A DNA stretch of 32,989 nucleotides from NCBI RefSeq assembly GCF_002802985.1, contig NZ_NVPT01000044.1, positions 1-32,989 of the forward strand. The letters run 5' to 3'. The notes under the pieces were generated by a model. It did no database searches. It worked only from the letters and a program-made list of their open reading frames with translations, and was not told the origin of the DNA. This stretch comes from Geodermatophilus chilensis (GTDB lineage Bacteria; Actinomycetota; Actinomycetes; Mycobacteriales; Geodermatophilaceae). Each line of letters opens with the position of its first letter. Position 1 is the stretch's first letter. This document shows positions 7,842 to 15,531 of the stretch, in pieces. The translations under genes and the position numbers were made by a program.

Positions 7842-8858
7842 GTGGACCTGCAGACCCTCTGGTTCGGCGCCGTCGCGCTGCTGTGGACCGGCTTCCTGCT
7901 GCTCGAGGGTTTCGACTTCGGCGTCGCCGCGCTGCTGCCGGTGCTCGGCCGGCGTCCGGCCGAGCGGCACCTCATGCTGCGCACCATCGGCCCGCTCTGG
8001 GACGGCAACGAGGTCTGGCTGATCACCGCCGTCGGCGCGGTGTTCGCCGCCTTCCCGGGCTGGTACGCCACCTGGCTCCCGGCGCTCTACCTGCCCTTCG
8101 TGCTGGTGCTGTTCGGCCTCATCGTCCGGGCGGTCGCCTTCGAGTGGCGGCACTCGCACCACACCGAGGCGTGGGACACCACCTGGACCCGGGTGATCGC
8201 CGCCGGCTCGCTCATCGCCGCGGCGGGCATCGGCGCCGCCCTGGGCGCCACCACCCTCGGCCTGCCGATCGGCGCCGAGGGCGACCGGGTCGGCGGGGCC
8301 TTCTCCGGGCTGGGCTGGTCGGCGCTGCTGGGCGCGGTCGCCGTCCTGGCCTTCTCGGTGGTGCACGGCGCGGTGTTCCTGTCCCTGAAGACCGACGGCC
8401 CGCTGCGGGCCGCCGCCCGGCGCTTCGCGCTGCGGTGGTCGCCGGTGGCCGCGCTGCCGCTCCTGGCCTGGGCCGGGCTGGTGCACCTGCGGTACGGGAC
8501 GCCGGTCACCGGGGTGCTGTGGCTGGTCGCCGCGCTCGCCGTCCTGGTCGCCTGGGCCCGGCTGCGGGTCGGCCGCGAGGGCCAGGCCTTCGCCGCGTGG
8601 GGCGCGATGCTGGCCGCGGCCGCCGCGACGCTGTTCGGTGCCGCGTACCCGGTCGTCGTCCCCTCGACGATCGACCCGGCCTTCGACGTGACGGTCGCCG
8701 ACGCCTCGGTCAGCGACTACACGCTCACGGTGATGACGTGGGCCGCCGGCATCGGCCTGCCCGTGGTGCTCGGCTACCAGGCCTGGACCTACTGGGTCTT
8801 CCGCAAGCGGCTGACCGCCGAGCCGCAACACGGCGAGCCCGCCGGGGCGCACGCGTGA
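7842..8858 (+). CDS. cydB: Cytochrome bd oxidase subunit II
   Basis: Haem-free partner of CydA in the quinol oxidase. The 338-residue membrane protein begins LQTLWFGAVALLWTGFLLLEGFDFG, the CydB N-terminal signature, followed by RTIGPLWDGNEVWLI, which is strongly conserved in the family. Hydrophobic helices follow throughout, ending in a short basic tail. The GTG start is preceded by GGAGG (7831-7835) six bases upstream, and it follows cydA by 15 bases. Its TGA overlaps the GTG of cydDC by four bases, which suggests translational coupling. Confidence 0.96.
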   Translation: MDLQTLWFGAVALLWTGFLLLEGFDFGVAALLPVLGRRPAERHLMLRTIGPLWDGNEVWLITAVGAVFAAFPGWYATWLPALYLPFVLVLFGLIVRAVAFEWRHSHHTEAWDTTWTRVIAAGSLIAAAGIGAALGATTLGLPIGAEGDRVGGAFSGLGWSALLGAVAVLAFSVVHGAVFLSLKTDGPLRAAARRFALRWSPVAALPLLAWAGLVHLRYGTPVTGVLWLVAALAVLVAWARLRVGREGQAFAAWGAMLAAAAATLFGAAYPVVVPSTIDPAFDVTVADASVSDYTLTVMTWAAGIGLPVVLGYQAWTYWVFRKRLTAEPQHGEPAGAHA

Positions 8859-11800
8859 CCAGGGCCGGCCATTTCCGCGGAAATCGCCGCTCGGGGCGGG
8901 GGCCGCTCGGGCCGCTGGCCGGCGTCCCGGGCGTGACGGGGGCGGTGGTCCGTGCCGCCCTCGCCGCGCTCGGCCAGGTCGCCGGGCTGGTGCTGCTGGC
9001 GGCCGGGCTGGCGCATGCCGTGGCCCGCGCGGCCGGTCAGGACGACGGCGCGCTGACCGGCCCGCTGCTCCTGGCGGCGGCCGGCGTGCTGGTGCGCGCG
9101 GTCGCCGGCTGGGCCGGGGAGCTGATGGCCGCGCGCGACGCCCGGCGCGCCGAGGACCAGCTGCGGACGGCGCTGACCGCCCGGCTCGCCGCCTCCCCCG
9201 CCGCGGTCGCCGCGGCCGGCGGCCCCGGGCCGGCCGCGCTGCTGGCCACCACCCGGCTGGCCGACCTCGGGCCCGCGCTGGCCACCCGCCTCCCCGCGCT
9301 GGCGCAGGCGCTGGTCGTGCCGCCGGTGCTGCTCGTCGTCCTGGCCTGGACCGACCTGCTCTCGGCCGCCCTGGTCGCGGTCACCCTGCCGCTGGTGCCG
9401 CTGTTCATGGTGCTGGTCGGGCTGACCACCCGGGACGGCACGACGGCGGCCGCCCGGGCGCTGGACCGGATCGCCGGGCACGTCGCCGAGCTGGTCCGCG
9501 GGCTGCCGGTGCTGGTGGGCCTGGGCCGCGCCGCCGAGCAGGCCGCGGCGCTCGCCGAGCTCGGCGAGGCCTCGCGCCGGCGCACCCTGTCGGTGCTGCG
9601 GCTGGCCTTCCTGTCCGCGCTGGTGCTCGAGCTGCTCGCCACGCTGTCGGTCGCCCTGGTCGCGGTCACCGTCGGTCTGCGGCTGGTGCACGGCGACCTC
9701 GACCTGGCCGTCGGCCTGACCGCCCTGCTGCTCGCGCCCGAGGCCTTCGCGCCGCTGCGCGCCCTGGGAGCCGCCCACCACGCCGGCGAGGACGCCGCGC
9801 TCGCCGCCGCCGAGGCCCGCGCGGTGCTCGCCACCCCGATTCCCGACCCGGCCCCGACGGCGGACGACGACGGCGACCCGCGCGGCGCCGACGTCACCGT
9901 CACCGGGCTGGGCGTCCGCTTCCCCGGCCGGGGGGTCCCGGCGCTCCCGCCGGTCGACCTCGCCGTCCGGCCGGGCGAGCTCGTCGCCGTCCGCGGCGCG
10001 AGCGGCTCGGGCAAGTCGACGTTGCTCGCCGTCCTCGCCGGGCTGACCGACGCGGCCGCGGAGGTGCGCGGCACGGTGGCCGGGATGCCGGCCGGCGGCG
10101 TCGCGTACGTGCCGCAGCACCCGCGCACCACCGGCGCGACCGTCGCCGACGAGCTGCGCCGGCACGCGGGTTCCGAGCCCGGCGTGGACGAGCTGGTCGG
10201 CGAGGCGTACGTCGTCGATGCGCTGGCCCGGGCCGGCGCTCTCGAGCTGGCCGGCCGGGCCTGCACCACCCTCTCCCCCGGCGAGCTGCAGCGCGTGGCG
10301 CTGGCCCGCGCGCTGGTGCGGGTCCGCCGCGGCGCCCGGCTGCTGCTGCTCGACGAGCCCACCGCGCACCTGGACGACGACGCCGCCGCCCGGGTGGCCG
10401 CGGTGCTGGCCGGGCTGCGCGGCACGGTGAGCGTCCTGCTGGTCACCCACGACCCGGCCCTGGCCGCCCTCGCCGACCGCACCGTCGACCTGCCCTCCTC
10501 GACCACCCCCGCCGTCCCCGCGAGATCGGCGGTCTCGTGGCCATCGGCGCCCGATCGCGACGAGACCGCCGATCTCGCGGCCACGGGCGCGGAGCGCGGA
10601 TCGGTCGCGACCGGCACCGGGCTGCGCTGGCCGCGCCGGGCCCTGGTGCGCGCGGTCGCCGCCGGCACCGCCTCGGCCGGTGCGGGTGTCGCGCTCACCG
10701 CGGTCTCGGGCTGGCTGATCGTGCGGGCCGCCGAGATGCCGCCGGTGCTGACCCTGCTGGTCGCGATCGTCGGCGTCCGGGCCTTCGGGCTGGGCCGCGC
10801 CGGGCTGCGCTGGGTGGAGCGGATGACCGCGCACGACGCCGCGCTCCGGCTGGCCGCGGACCTGCGCGTGCGGGTCTGGCGGGCGCTGGCCGCGCAGGGC
10901 ATCGCGGCCGACCGGACGCCGGGCTCGGCGCTGGCCCGCGTGGTCGGCGACGTCGGCCTGGTGCAGGACCTCTCGGTGCGCGTCGTCCCGCCGGCCCTGG
11001 TGGCCGGCACGGTGACCACCGCGACCGTCGGCGCGCTGGCGCTGGTCTCCCCCGCCGCGGCCGGCGCGGCCGCGCTCGTCCTGCTGACCACCGTCGCCCT
11101 GGTCCTCGCCGCGCACCGGCGGGTGGACGCCGGGGCCGCGCGGGCCGAGGCGGCGCTGCGGGTGGCCGCGCTGCGCGACACCACCACCGCGCTCGAGGGC
11201 GCGGCCGACCTGCGGGCGCACGGCCTGGCCGGGCGGACGGCGGCCGACCTCGCCGCGCTCGCCGCCGACCGGAGCACAGCTGACCGCGCCCGCACCCGCG
11301 CCGGCGCGCTGGGCACCGCGGTCGTCGTCCTCGGCACCGGGCTGGCCGCGGTGGCCGCCGCGGCGGCCGGGAGCGCCGCAGGGGTGACCGGCCCGGCGAT
11401 CGCGGCGGTCGCGCTCGCCCCGCTGGCGCTGGCCGAGCCGCTGGCCGGGCTGGTGACCGCGCTGCAGCGGCGCGGCACGCTCGCCGACGCCCGCGACCGG
11501 CTCGACGCCGTCCTCACCGCGCCGGTGCCGGCCGACCCCGCCGACCCGCGCACCGTCCCCGCGCCGGTGCGCGCGCTGGCCACTGACGGCCTGGTCGCCG
11601 GCTGGCCCGGCGGCCCGGACGTGCTCCGCGGCCTGACCACGCACACCACCGCGGACGGCGGCTGGCTGGTCGTGCGCGGGCCCTCGGGTGCCGGCAAGTC
11701 GACGCTCCTCGCGGTGCTGCTCGCCGCCCTGCGGCCGCGGGCCGGCGCCTACACGCTGGACGACGTCGACACCGCACGGCTGACCGGGGAGGACATCCGC

Positions 11801-12250
11801 TCCCGGATCGCCTGGCTGCCGCAGGACGCGCACGTGTTCGCCTCGAGCATCCGCGCCAACCTGGCCCTGGCCGCGCCGCGGGGCGTGCTGGCCGGGCCGG
11901 ACGGCGAGGCCCGGATGCACGCCGCCCTCGACGCCACCGGGCTCGGTGGACTGCTGGCCGCGCTGCCTGCGGGCCTGGACACCCCCGTCAGGGCGGGCGG
12001 CACCGCGCTGTCGGGCGGCGAGCGGCGCCGGCTGGCCGCGGCGCGGGCGCTGCTGGCCGACCGGGACGTCGTGCTGCTCGACGAGCCGACCGCGCACCTC
12101 GACCCGCCGACCGCCGCGGCACTCGTGCGCGACCTGCGGGCGGCGCTCGCCGGCCGGGTGGTGGTCTGCGTGACCCACGACGACGCCGTCGAGCAGCCCG
12201 GCGACACGGTCGTCCGGATCGGCGCGACCCAGGCCGCACTCGCCGGCTGA
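8855..12250 (+). CDS. cydDC: Fused CydDC heterodimer-type ABC exporter (thiol/haem exporter for cytochrome bd assembly)
   Basis: A single 1131-residue chain containing both halves of the cysteine/glutathione-type ABC exporter needed to assemble cytochrome bd. The CydD half has a transmembrane domain (about 25-320), Walker A GASGSGKST (381-389), signature LSPGE (473) and Walker B LLLLDEP (496-502). The CydC half starts after a linker at about 540-590 and has its own transmembrane region, Walker A GPSGAGKST (942-950), LSGGE (1052) and Walker B with Asp1076. Both end with an H-loop THD. Fusions of this kind are known in actinobacteria. GTG 8855 overlaps the cydB stop; GTG 8933 is an in-frame alternative that would skip a Gly/Arg-rich leader. 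The linker carries an in-frame palindromic element (10518-10580). Confidence 0.92.
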   Translation: MTRAGHFRGNRRSGRGPLGPLAGVPGVTGAVVRAALAALGQVAGLVLLAAGLAHAVARAAGQDDGALTGPLLLAAAGVLVRAVAGWAGELMAARDARRAEDQLRTALTARLAASPAAVAAAGGPGPAALLATTRLADLGPALATRLPALAQALVVPPVLLVVLAWTDLLSAALVAVTLPLVPLFMVLVGLTTRDGTTAAARALDRIAGHVAELVRGLPVLVGLGRAAEQAAALAELGEASRRRTLSVLRLAFLSALVLELLATLSVALVAVTVGLRLVHGDLDLAVGLTALLLAPEAFAPLRALGAAHHAGEDAALAAAEARAVLATPIPDPAPTADDDGDPRGADVTVTGLGVRFPGRGVPALPPVDLAVRPGELVAVRGASGSGKSTLLAVLAGLTDAAAEVRGTVAGMPAGGVAYVPQHPRTTGATVADELRRHAGSEPGVDELVGEAYVVDALARAGALELAGRACTTLSPGELQRVALARALVRVRRGARLLLLDEPTAHLDDDAAARVAAVLAGLRGTVSVLLVTHDPALAALADRTVDLPSSTTPAVPARSAVSWPSAPDRDETADLAATGAERGSVATGTGLRWPRRALVRAVAAGTASAGAGVALTAVSGWLIVRAAEMPPVLTLLVAIVGVRAFGLGRAGLRWVERMTAHDAALRLAADLRVRVWRALAAQGIAADRTPGSALARVVGDVGLVQDLSVRVVPPALVAGTVTTATVGALALVSPAAAGAAALVLLTTVALVLAAHRRVDAGAARAEAALRVAALRDTTTALEGAADLRAHGLAGRTAADLAALAADRSTADRARTRAGALGTAVVVLGTGLAAVAAAAAGSAAGVTGPAIAAVALAPLALAEPLAGLVTALQRRGTLADARDRLDAVLTAPVPADPADPRTVPAPVRALATDGLVAGWPGGPDVLRGLTTHTTADGGWLVVRGPSGAGKSTLLAVLLAALRPRAGAYTLDDVDTARLTGEDIRSRIAWLPQDAHVFASSIRANLALAAPRGVLAGPDGEARMHAALDATGLGGLLAALPAGLDTPVRAGGTALSGGERRRLAAARALLADRDVVLLDEPTAHLDPPTAAALVRDLRAALAGRVVVCVTHDDAVEQPGDTVVRIGATQAALAG
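8871..8884. repeat. 14-bp perfect palindrome ATTTCCGCGGAAAT
   Basis: It lies 13 bases after the cydB stop and inside the first codons of cydDC if translation begins at the overlapping GTG. It is AT-rich at its ends, unlike the region. If cydDC actually starts at GTG 8933, the palindrome would be an intergenic element between cydB and cydDC. Role unknown. Confidence 0.5.
10518..10580. repeat. 63-bp palindromic element inserted in frame in the cydDC linker
   Basis: A perfect 21-bp inverted repeat (10518-10538 against 10560-10580; core CGAGATCGGCGGTCTCGT) encloses a 21-base loop that itself holds ATCGG-CGC-CCGAT. Total length is 63 bases, exactly 21 codons, so the reading frame is kept. It encodes a hydrophilic stretch (ARSAVSWPSAPDRDETADLA) between the CydD nucleotide-binding domain and the CydC membrane domain. 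A perfect stem this long is not explained by coding constraint and suggests a mobile palindrome tolerated in a linker. Confidence 0.75.
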
Positions 12251-12258
12251 TCAGGGCG

Positions 12259-12376
12259 GCCCCGTCCCGGGCCCCGCTGGCCTCGTCCCGGCCCCGCTGG
12301 CCCCGCCCTGAGCCTGCGAAGGGTGGGGAGGACGGGGTCCTTCTACGAAGGGTGGGGAGGACGGGGTCCTCTTCCT
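12259..12376 (+). repeat. Intergenic hairpin repeat, copy B, with an internal 29-bp duplication
   Basis: The inner stem is CCCCGCCCT (12301-12309) with AGGGTGGGG (12320-12328, one G-U pair). The loop GAGCCTGCGA at 12310-12319 is identical to copies A and C. The outer arm CCTCGTCC (12281-12288) can pair with GGACGGGG (12330-12337). The right arm is duplicated: the 25 bases at 12317-12341 recur at 12346-12370, a 29-bp period. It separates convergent cydDC and the 104-residue gene, reaching the latter's stop. Confidence 0.68.
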
Positions 12377-12689
12377 AAGCGGCCGCGGCGTGCGGCCGGC
12401 CGGGCGCCTCGGGCCGGGCCCGCACGACCTCGAAGCCGGGGAAGGCCGGCAGCGCGGGGTCGACGACGACCGGCACACCCGGGGACGGTCCCAGCAGGCG
12501 GCGGGCGACCACCGCAGCGCGCTCGTCGGGCGTCAGCTGGGCGAGCATGCGCGCGTGCAGCTCGGGACGGATGCGGAGCTCCCGGGGCGGGGCTGCGCCG
12601 GGGGTGACGGCGACCGCGATCAGGTCGCCGGCGATGTCCGGCCGGCCCCAGTGCGTGGGGTGGGTTCCTCTGACGATGGCCTCGGACAT
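12375..12689 (-). CDS. Hypothetical protein, 104 residues
   Basis: I do not recognise this protein. It starts at ATG 12689 with a strong AGGAGG box about 5 bases upstream. It reads SEAIVRGTHPTHWGRPDIAGDL, then a central alpha-helical part RPELHARMLAQLTPDERAA, then a proline/alanine-rich tail. No signal peptide, membrane segment or known catalytic motif is visible. Codon use is typical of its neighbours, so it is probably a real cytosolic protein. It is divergent from the RibD-domain gene (147 bp between the starts) and convergent with cydDC. Confidence 0.65.
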   Translation of the reverse strand: MSEAIVRGTHPTHWGRPDIAGDLIAVAVTPGAAPPRELRIRPELHARMLAQLTPDERAAVVARRLLGPSPGVPVVVDPALPAFPGFEVVRARPEAPGRPHAAAA

Positions 12690-12836
12690 GGTGCCCTCCT
12701 GGGCGGTTCCCCCGCGCTCGGTGCAACGCCGCGGGGAGGTGGTTCATGCCTTGCCTAGCCCAGAGGTCCGACAGTTCCCCGCAGATACGTCGGTCGGAGG
12801 CCCCGGGGCGTCGGTGCCGTCGGGCACCCTGCCGGC

Positions 12837-13382
12837 ATGGACGCACCCTTCACCGGTTCGGTCTTCCTCGGCATGAGCGTCGACGGGTTCATCGCCCGTC
12901 CCGACGGCGACCTCGCGTGGCTGACCGGCGGCGGGGACGCCGGCGGTGCGCCGGACGACGGCGCGGGCGGCGACTTCGGGTTCGCCGAGTTCGTCTCCGG
13001 CGTCGACGCGCTGGTCGTGGGCCGCGGCACCTACGAGGTGATCGCGCCGATGGACGAGTGGCCGTACCAGGGCAGGCCGGTGCACGTCGTGAGCACCACG
13101 CTGGAGCCCGATTCCCGCATCACCCTGCACCGCTCGTTCGACGAAGCGGTCGCCGCACTGACCGCCGCGGGGTACCGCCGTGTGTACGTCGACGGGGGTC
13201 GGACGGTGCACGACTTCCTCGCCGCCGGGCTGGTCGGGGAGCTGACCCTCTCCCGGGTACCGGTGCTCATCGGCGAGGGGCACACGCCGTTCGGGCCGCT
13301 GCCGGCCGACGTGCTGCTCGAGCACGTGCGCACGCGGACCTTCCCGGGCGGGATGGTGCAGACGACCTACCGGGTGCGCTGA
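12837..13382 (+). CDS. Dihydrofolate reductase/RibD C-terminal domain protein
   Basis: 181-residue NADPH-type reductase fold of the RibD_C family (annotated as dihydrofolate reductase family). Visible motifs are VFLGMSVDGFIARPDGDLAWL at the N-terminus, DALVVGRGTYEVI in the middle, VYVDGGRTVHDFLAAGLV and ELTLSRVPVLIGEGHTPFG towards the end. These match stand-alone YyaP/YwjB-like proteins of unknown substrate rather than folate-pathway DHFR or riboflavin-pathway RibD, which carries an additional deaminase domain. ATG 12837 has no clear ribosome-binding site and may be leaderless. It converges on the next gene with four bases between the stops. Confidence 0.85.
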   Translation: MDAPFTGSVFLGMSVDGFIARPDGDLAWLTGGGDAGGAPDDGAGGDFGFAEFVSGVDALVVGRGTYEVIAPMDEWPYQGRPVHVVSTTLEPDSRITLHRSFDEAVAALTAAGYRRVYVDGGRTVHDFLAAGLVGELTLSRVPVLIGEGHTPFGPLPADVLLEHVRTRTFPGGMVQTTYRVR

Positions 13383-13386
13383 GCGG

Positions 13387-14016
13387 TCAGGCCGCCGGGA
13401 CGGCGACCGGGATCTCCGGGCCGAGCGTCGCGCCCTGCAGCAGCTGCAGGTCGTCGCCGGACCAGAAGCTCCCCGGGTCGTAGGCGTTGCGCGGCCGGCG
13501 GCCGTCGAGCAGGCCCATCGCGGTGTAGGTCGTGGCCACCAGCTCCGCGCAGTACACGGTCTCCGCTGACGTCCCCCGCCGCAGCCGCCCGGTCAGCCAG
13601 CTGCGCGCCAGCCCCGGGGTGGTCGGGAAGGGCCGGCCGTCGAGGCGGGCGACGGTGCGCAGGACGGCGTCCTCCATCTCCCGCGTCACGCCGCCGTCGT
13701 CGGCCGGGCCGACCAGCTGGCGCAGCCAGGCGCGCTGCCCGTAGCGCTGCCGCCAGGTGCGGACGGCGTCGGCGAGGTCGTGCAGCTGGACGCCGCGCTG
13801 GTGCTGCCCGGTCCACACGTCGGGCAGCGAGCGGCCGAGCTCGGCGTGCCAGAGCAGCGGCGGCAGGTCCTCCAGGACGACGGCCATGCCGACGTGGTTG
13901 ACCGGCGCGTTGGTGAGCGTCCGGATCGCCCGGTCGGCCACCGAGCCGCCGCGGAAGACCCACACGTCGCCGGTGCGGGTGAGGTCGACCGCCTCGTCCA
14001 GGCTCAGCTCGGGCAC
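13387..14016 (-). CDS. Permuted papain-fold (YiiX/NlpC-P60-like) protein
   Basis: 209-residue protein that looks like a circularly permuted NlpC/P60 fold. Early GDVWVFRGGS and NHVGMAVV supply a candidate catalytic His41; the late YCAELVATTYTAMGLL supplies candidate Cys157, with an aromatic before it. In the permuted families (YiiX, YaeF type) His precedes Cys in just this order. No signal peptide or membrane helix is seen, so it is probably cytosolic. Substrate (peptide, lipid or amide) is unknown. Its GTG start lies only 17 bases from the start of the divergent gene, leaving no room for an ordinary 5' leader. Confidence 0.6.
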   Translation of the reverse strand: MPELSLDEAVDLTRTGDVWVFRGGSVADRAIRTLTNAPVNHVGMAVVLEDLPPLLWHAELGRSLPDVWTGQHQRGVQLHDLADAVRTWRQRYGQRAWLRQLVGPADDGGVTREMEDAVLRTVARLDGRPFPTTPGLARSWLTGRLRRGTSAETVYCAELVATTYTAMGLLDGRRPRNAYDPGSFWSGDDLQLLQGATLGPEIPVAVPAA

Positions 14017-14033
14017 GGCGATACGTTAGGGCC
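14017..14033. promoter_or_regulatory. 17-bp divergent start region with shared -10-like sequence
   Basis: Two GTG starts point away from each other across 17 bases that include ATACGTTAG. Read on the plus strand this gives TACGTT, and on the minus strand TAACGTAT; both resemble TANNNT -10 boxes a few bases before the start codon. This is compatible with leaderless transcription of both genes, but was judged by eye only. Confidence 0.35.
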
Positions 14034-14261
14034 GTGCGCCTGTGGAAGCTGCTCGGCCTGGCCGGTCTCGCCGGCGTCGCGGCGACCGGGGTGGTGCTGG
14101 CCCGAGGCGAGCGGCAGCGCCGGGCGCACACCCCCCAGGAGATCCGCGCCCGGCTGCGCGAGCGGCACGCCGCGCTGGCCGACGTCCCCGAGCCGGTGAC
14201 GGCCGCGGAGCTGGTCTCCGGGCGCGGGCACCGCCTCGCCCGGGTGCTCCGCCGCCGCTGA
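14034..14261 (+). CDS. Small protein with one N-terminal membrane helix
   Basis: 75 residues starting GTG (MRLWKLLGLAGLAGVAATGVVLARG). A positively charged N-terminus and a roughly 18-residue hydrophobic helix are followed by a basic, helical cytosolic tail (TPQEIRARLRERHAAL, ending RVLRRR). It is probably a bitopic membrane-anchored protein. I do not recognise a family. It sits between the papain-fold gene (divergent) and the RraA gene (convergent, three bases apart). Codon use is like its neighbours, so it is probably real. Confidence 0.6.
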   Translation: MRLWKLLGLAGLAGVAATGVVLARGERQRRAHTPQEIRARLRERHAALADVPEPVTAAELVSGRGHRLARVLRRR

Positions 14262-14264
14262 CGG

Positions 14265-14756
14265 TCAGGCCGGCGGTGCCGGCAGGACGACGACGCCGTC
14301 CCGGTCGGCGGCGAGCCAGTCCCCCTCGCGGAACACCACGCCGGCGAAGACGACCGGCAGCCCGGCCTGACCCGAGTGCAGGCCCTTCACGCTGCGCCGC
14401 GGGTGGGTCGCCAGCGCCCGCACCCCGATCGGCTGGGCGTCGATCTCGTCGGCGTCGCGCACCGCGCCGTTGACCACCACGCCGGCCCAGCCGTTCTGCG
14501 CGGCGAGGACGGCGAGGTTGCCGCCGAACAGCGCGCAGCGCAGCGAGCCACCGCCGTCGACGACGAGCACCCGCCCCTCCCCCGGCTGCTCGACCGCCGC
14601 CCGGACCAGGGCGTTGTCCTCGAAGACCTTGAGCGTGGTGATCGGCCCGCTGAACGCCGGCCGGCCGCCGAAGGCCTGCAGCACCGGATCGCACACCTGC
14701 GCCTCCGGGTGGGCGTCGGAGAGGTCGGTCGTGGCGTGCACTGGCTCGTCGGTCAT
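14265..14756 (-). CDS. RraA-like protein (HMG aldolase / oxaloacetate decarboxylase family)
   Basis: 163-residue member of the RraA superfamily. Members include the bacterial RNase E inhibitor RraA and metal-dependent 4-hydroxy-4-methyl-2-oxoglutarate/4-carboxy-4-hydroxy-2-oxoadipate aldolases with oxaloacetate decarboxylase activity. The core reads [18 protein letters not shown], then [17 protein letters not shown], which includes the Arg-Asp pair of the active site. ATG 14756 was chosen because the protein then begins [19 protein letters not shown], the usual family N-terminus. Beside carboxylate dehydrogenases and a GntR regulator, an aldolase or decarboxylase role is likelier than RNase control (inference). 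The palindrome AGGTTATAACCT lies 8 bases upstream. Confidence 0.85.
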   Translation of the reverse strand: MTDEPVHATTDLSDAHPEAQVCDPVLQAFGGRPAFSGPITTLKVFEDNALVRAAVEQPGEGRVLVVDGGGSLRCALFGGNLAVLAAQNGWAGVVVNGAVRDADEIDAQPIGVRALATHPRRSVKGLHSGQAGLPVVFAGVVFREGDWLAADRDGVVVLPAPPA

Positions 14757-14763
14757 GTTCCGG

Positions 14764-14775
14764 AGGTTATAACCT
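14764..14775. promoter_or_regulatory. Palindrome AGGTTATAACCT, candidate GntR operator
   Basis: A perfect 12-bp AT-rich palindrome between the divergent RraA and GntR genes. FCD-type GntR regulators bind short palindromes with GT...AC halves, which fits GGTTATAACC. It is placed to control both genes. Binding is inferred. Confidence 0.5.
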
Positions 14776-14838
14776 GGACGCGTCGGGATGCAGCTCAAGC
14801 AGGTGCGCGCAGATCAGAGCGGTGATGAGATTGTGAGC

Positions 14839-15531
14839 ATGGTCGAGGACGGCGTCGCCACCAAGAGCGAGCTGGCCTACGCGCGGGTGCGGGAGATGGT
14901 CCTGACCGGCGAGCTCGAGCCGGGCTCGGTGCTGAACCAGGCCACCCTCGCCCGGCAGATCGGCATCAGCACCACCCCATTGCGAGAGGCGCTGCGACGG
15001 CTGGCCCAGCAGGGGCTCGTGGAGCTCGGCGCGCACCGCGACGCCCGGATCGCCCCGCTGGACGCCACCGAGGCGCGCGACCTGGTGGAGCTGCGGCAGG
15101 ACCTCGACCCGCTCGCCGCCGGCCTGGCCGCGCACCGCCGTACCGCCGCCGACCTCGCGGAGATCTCCGAGGGCCTCGACCGGCTCGAGTCGTTGCCGGA
15201 CGACCCGTCGCCCGCGCAGCTCGCCGGGCACCGCCGGTTCCACGCGGCCCTCTACCGCGCGTCGCACAACGCGCTGCTGGTCGAGACCCTCGACGGCCTG
15301 TGGGACAAGACCGACCGCTACCGGCGGCACGCGCTGCGGGCCGGGCGCAGCGACGAGGAGCGTGCGCAGCGGGCCGAGGAACACCGGCTGCTGTTCGAGG
15401 CGGTGCAGGACCGCGACGCGGCGGCGGCCACCGACCTCATGCGCCGCCACGTCGAGACCAGCCTGGCCGCCCGGGCCGCCGGGCGCCTCGCCGCCGGACA
15501 CCCCGCCGCCGGCGACCGGCCCTCCGCGTGA
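14839..15531 (+). CDS. GntR-family regulator, FCD (FadR-like) type
   Basis: Metabolite-responsive repressor of about 230 residues. The N-terminal winged helix includes YARVREMVLTGELEPGSVLNQ, LARQIGISTTPLREALRRLAQQGLVEL and HRDARIAPLDATEARDL. The C-terminal all-helical FCD ligand domain holds ELRQDLDPLAAGLAA, HRRFHAALYRASHNALLVETL and a final EEHRLLFEAVQDRDAAAATDLM, giving the histidines expected for metal/ligand binding. An upstream ATG at 14788 is in frame, but the extra 17 codons have non-typical third bases (gat, ggt, att), so I prefer 14839. Its stop overlaps the MFS gene start (GTGA), so the two are coupled. Confidence 0.85.
   Translation: MVEDGVATKSELAYARVREMVLTGELEPGSVLNQATLARQIGISTTPLREALRRLAQQGLVELGAHRDARIAPLDATEARDLVELRQDLDPLAAGLAAHRRTAADLAEISEGLDRLESLPDDPSPAQLAGHRRFHAALYRASHNALLVETLDGLWDKTDRYRRHALRAGRSDEERAQRAEEHRLLFEAVQDRDAAAATDLMRRHVETSLAARAAGRLAAGHPAAGDRPSA

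Noticed and set aside
5808-8852. Very long open frame on the minus strand opposite cydA and cydB
   Set aside because: High GC content keeps antisense frames open; the translation is a low-complexity run of Arg, Gly, Asp and Gln. Only its last ~120 codons are a real gene (the BlaI-type repressor). The same applies to long frames opposite cydDC and the eut operon.
14788-14838. N-terminal extension of the first GntR from ATG 14788
   Set aside because: Third codon positions are markedly less GC-rich than in real genes nearby, and the extension adds nothing family-like; ATG 14839 preferred, though not proven.
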